Assembly (NCBI RefSeq): GCF_003315515.1
Contig: NZ_QNRY01000001.1
Span: 248,001 to 312,000, forward strand
Direction of reading: 5' to 3'
From: Brenneria salicis ATCC 15712 = DSM 30166
GTDB taxonomy: Bacteria > Pseudomonadota > Gammaproteobacteria > Enterobacterales > Enterobacteriaceae
DNA: 64,000 nucleotides
Translations under genes and position numbers: made by a program
The notes under the pieces: model-generated
The model's input: the letters and a program-made list of their open reading frames with translations, nothing else
What the model was told of the DNA's origin: nothing
Databases searched by the model: none
Part shown: positions 62,248 through 64,000 of the stretch, one piece after another
How the letters are laid out: each line of letters starts with the position of its first letter
How positions within the stretch are numbered: position 1 is the stretch's first letter

Positions 62248-63306
62248 TTATTCCCAGTTCAGCACCAGTTGCCGTTCAATTTGCGGATCAAGCAGCGTGA
62301 CATGCAACCCTACCAGCCGCACGCCACGCGTCTCCCGCCGTTCCTCCCAGGTTTGCCGCGCCAGCCTGACCAGATCCTGTTTGTTCAATACCGGCCACAC
62401 ATGTTCCTGCGTCGTTTGCCGAAAATCATCAAACTTTAGTTTAACGCCCTGTCGGGCGATATGCAGATCGGGTTTTACCCGTTTTAACCGCAATTCAAGT
62501 TCCTGATACAACTGTTCAATCAGCCCTTCGCATTCATGCCAGTGATGGATATCTTTCGCCAACGTTTTCTCAACCCCCACCGACTTGCGCAACCGATCGG
62601 GCGAGACAGGCCGCTCATCAATGCCGTGACAGCGCTCCCACAGGATACGGCCAAATTTTCCGAAGCTTTTCAGCAGCTGCGCCAGTTCATGGCGGCGCAC
62701 ATCAGCACAGGTCAGCATTCCTTTTTCCTCCAGGCGTTTGGCGGTGACCTTACCGACGCCGGGGATCTTCTCCAGCGGTAGTTGCAAAATAAAGGTATCC
62801 ACCTGATCAGGCGGGATCACATATTGACCGTTGGGTTTATTGATCTCGGAAGCGACTTTGGCGAGGAATTTGATTGGCGCCACGCCTGCCGATGCGGTCA
62901 GGCCCAGTTCCCTGAAAATCGTCTGCCGGATTTCTTCCGCCATCAACGTCGCAGATCCATTGCAATAAAGGCTGTGGGTAACATCCAGATAGGCTTCATC
63001 CAGAGAAAGCGGTTCAATAAGCGAGGTATAGCGAGCGAAAATATCTCGGATCTGGCGGGACGCGGCCTTGTAAACCTCCATTCTGCCGGAGAGCAAGGTC
63101 AGATGGGGACAGAGACGTAACGCCGTGGCCGTCGCCATCGCGCTACGCACACCATAGCGACGCGCAGGGTAATTCGCAGTGCTGATTACGCCCCGGCGTT
63201 CGGAACTGCCGCCAATCGCCAGCGGAATATCGCGCAGACGCGGATTATCACGCATCTCAATGGCCGCGTAGAAGCAATCCATATCCACATGAATGATTTT
63301 TCGCAT
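62248..63306 (-). CDS. dinB: DNA polymerase IV
   Basis: Y-family translesion polymerase of the SOS response. The 352-residue product has the metal Asp residues in HVDMDCFYAAIE (near 8) and LDEAYLDV (near 103), the STANYPARRYGVRSAM finger loop, and helix-hairpin-helix PGVGKVTAKRL. The C-terminal end QLVLNWE resembles the beta-clamp-binding QLVLGL with a change at the end. The open frame extends to 63408, but MRKIIHVDMD at 63306 is the family start. A LexA box precedes it. Confidence 0.95.
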   Translation of the reverse strand: MRKIIHVDMDCFYAAIEMRDNPRLRDIPLAIGGSSERRGVISTANYPARRYGVRSAMATATALRLCPHLTLLSGRMEVYKAASRQIRDIFARYTSLIEPLSLDEAYLDVTHSLYCNGSATLMAEEIRQTIFRELGLTASAGVAPIKFLAKVASEINKPNGQYVIPPDQVDTFILQLPLEKIPGVGKVTAKRLEEKGMLTCADVRRHELAQLLKSFGKFGRILWERCHGIDERPVSPDRLRKSVGVEKTLAKDIHHWHECEGLIEQLYQELELRLKRVKPDLHIARQGVKLKFDDFRQTTQEHVWPVLNKQDLVRLARQTWEERRETRGVRLVGLHVTLLDPQIERQLVLNWE

Positions 63307-63322
63307 GCTCACCCCCGAAAGA

Positions 63323-63338
63323 CTGTACAAATATACAG
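63323..63338 (-). promoter_or_regulatory. LexA box upstream of dinB
   Basis: CTGT-ACAAATAT-ACAG fits the SOS-box core CTGT-N8-ACAG exactly and is AT-rich in the middle. It ends 17 bp before the start codon at 63306, well placed to overlap the promoter or its start site. Confidence 0.9.
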
Positions 63339-63572
63339 AAAAATAAGAAATCAGACAAGCAGTGAAGCCTGTCGGGGGTTGATTGCCGCAATCGTCATTC
63401 TTTTCCACTCATCGAATGTTCGGCATTAACGTATTAAAAAAAAAGCCGTTCATGCTTGATTAAAATGAAAGCAATGATAATGTGAATTTGTTTTTCATTC
63501 GCCTAAAGGCATCAGGAATACGGGACGAAATTCACCGTATAGAACACAGCATTTATTTCATCAGGATCCATA

Positions 63573-64000
63573 ATGCAAAAAATTGCGTTATCTTTTGCGA
63601 TGTTGTTTTTTTTGCCCGCCATTGTTCTTACCAGTGCAGCCAGTGAGCCCGCGCCGGTAGCCATAGCAAAAGAATTGAAACAGCAATTATCAGGCTCGCC
63701 GATTTATATTCAAATATTTAAGGAAGAGAGAGTATTAGAACTCTATGCCAAAGTCGGAAATAGTTATCGCTTATTGGATAATTATCCAATTTGTAAATAT
63801 TCAGGCGGATTGGGGCCGAAGCGTATCGAAGGTGATTTTAAAAGCCCTGAAGGGTTCTATCAGGTTGATGTTCGGCACCTTAAGCCAGACAGCCAATATT
63901 ACCGGGCGATTAACATCGGTTTTCCCAATGACTATGATAAATCGCAGGGATACTCCGGCAAATATCTGATGATCCACGGCGAATGCGTATCCGTCGGCTG
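63573..64000 (+). CDS. dpaA: L,D-transpeptidase-family protein DpaA (YafK), partial
   Basis: The 5' part of a YkuD-fold periplasmic protein that in E. coli removes Braun lipoprotein from peptidoglycan. A signal peptide (about 1-23) is followed by SPIYIQIFKEERVLELYAKV, CKYSGGLGPKR and DFKSPEGFYQV. The window ends after 142 codons in MIHGECVSVG plus TG, which would be the first two bases of the catalytic Cys codon of HGxCxSxGC. An AGGA site precedes the ATG. Expected full length is about 245 residues. Confidence 0.92.
   Translation, partial: MQKIALSFAMLFFLPAIVLTSAASEPAPVAIAKELKQQLSGSPIYIQIFKEERVLELYAKVGNSYRLLDNYPICKYSGGLGPKRIEGDFKSPEGFYQVDVRHLKPDSQYYRAINIGFPNDYDKSQGYSGKYLMIHGECVSVG

Overview
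The window is a chromosomal segment of a gamma-proteobacterium of the order Enterobacterales, most likely the plant-associated family Pectobacteriaceae (Brenneria, Pectobacterium, Dickeya or Lonsdalea type). Housekeeping genes match Escherichia coli almost residue for residue and keep enterobacterial neighbour order (xseB-ispA-dxs, thiL-pgpA, queA/tgt-yajC-secDF, phoBR-brnQ-proY, sbcDC, crl-proBA-thrW). Three points suggest a plant associate: a textbook Hrp box driving a type III effector/chaperone pair, a broken asparaginase very close to the Erwinia/Dickeya enzyme, and a chemoreceptor with a sigma-28 promoter. The genus is an inference.

Layout. 0.2-3.4 kb: xseB-ispA-dxs (isoprenoid precursors). 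3.4-4.9 kb: a HrpL-type promoter, a CesT-like chaperone and a Cys-His-Asp effector, sitting between the convergent dxs and pgpA operons. 4.9-9.2 kb: nrdR-ribD-ribE-nusB-thiL-pgpA on the minus strand. 9.4-18.2 kb: yajI; secF, secD, yajC and tgt; a toxin-antitoxin module that separates tgt from queA; acpH; a 2-Cys peroxiredoxin. 18.4-26.5 kb: mechanosensitive channel ybdG, proY, brnQ, a MetE-like methyltransferase with tandem met boxes, and phoB/phoR with a Pho box. 26.6-35.8 kb: sbcDC, rdgC, a chemoreceptor, ppnP and aroL. 36.0-37.1 kb: ansB pseudogene with an apparent 17-bp deletion.

The main accessory block is 37.5-54 kb. First comes a siaABCD-type phospho-switch that controls a diguanylate cyclase (phosphatase, kinase, switch protein and GGDEF enzyme), preceded by a tiny secreted peptide and a frameshifted lipoprotein gene. 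After mltB, yjdM and an RcnB-like gene comes a plus-strand amide/urea cluster: a urt/fmd-type ABC transporter (binding protein, two permeases, two ATPases), an FmdA-type formamidase, a cytoplasmic AmiC-like amide sensor, an AmiR-like ANTAR antiterminator, and a tandem nitrilase-fold protein whose second domain has lost two of its three catalytic residues. The first gene of this cluster follows a strong sigma-70 promoter and an intrinsic terminator in the leader. This suggests that AmiC/AmiR-type antitermination controls uptake and hydrolysis as one unit. A complete tyrosine integrase lies next to tRNA-Thr(CGU) (thrW), the probable entry point of an island.

55.4-64 kb returns to core genes: proA, proB, crl, frsA, gpt, pepD, dinB (with a LexA box) and the 5' part of dpaA/yafK, which runs off the end. 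No rRNA, CRISPR array or insertion sequence was seen. Starts were re-chosen by family alignment and ribosome binding sites where the longest open frame was too long. Several genes use GTG (nusB, secF, secD, tgt, phoR, urtC, pepD), and frsA probably uses TTG.
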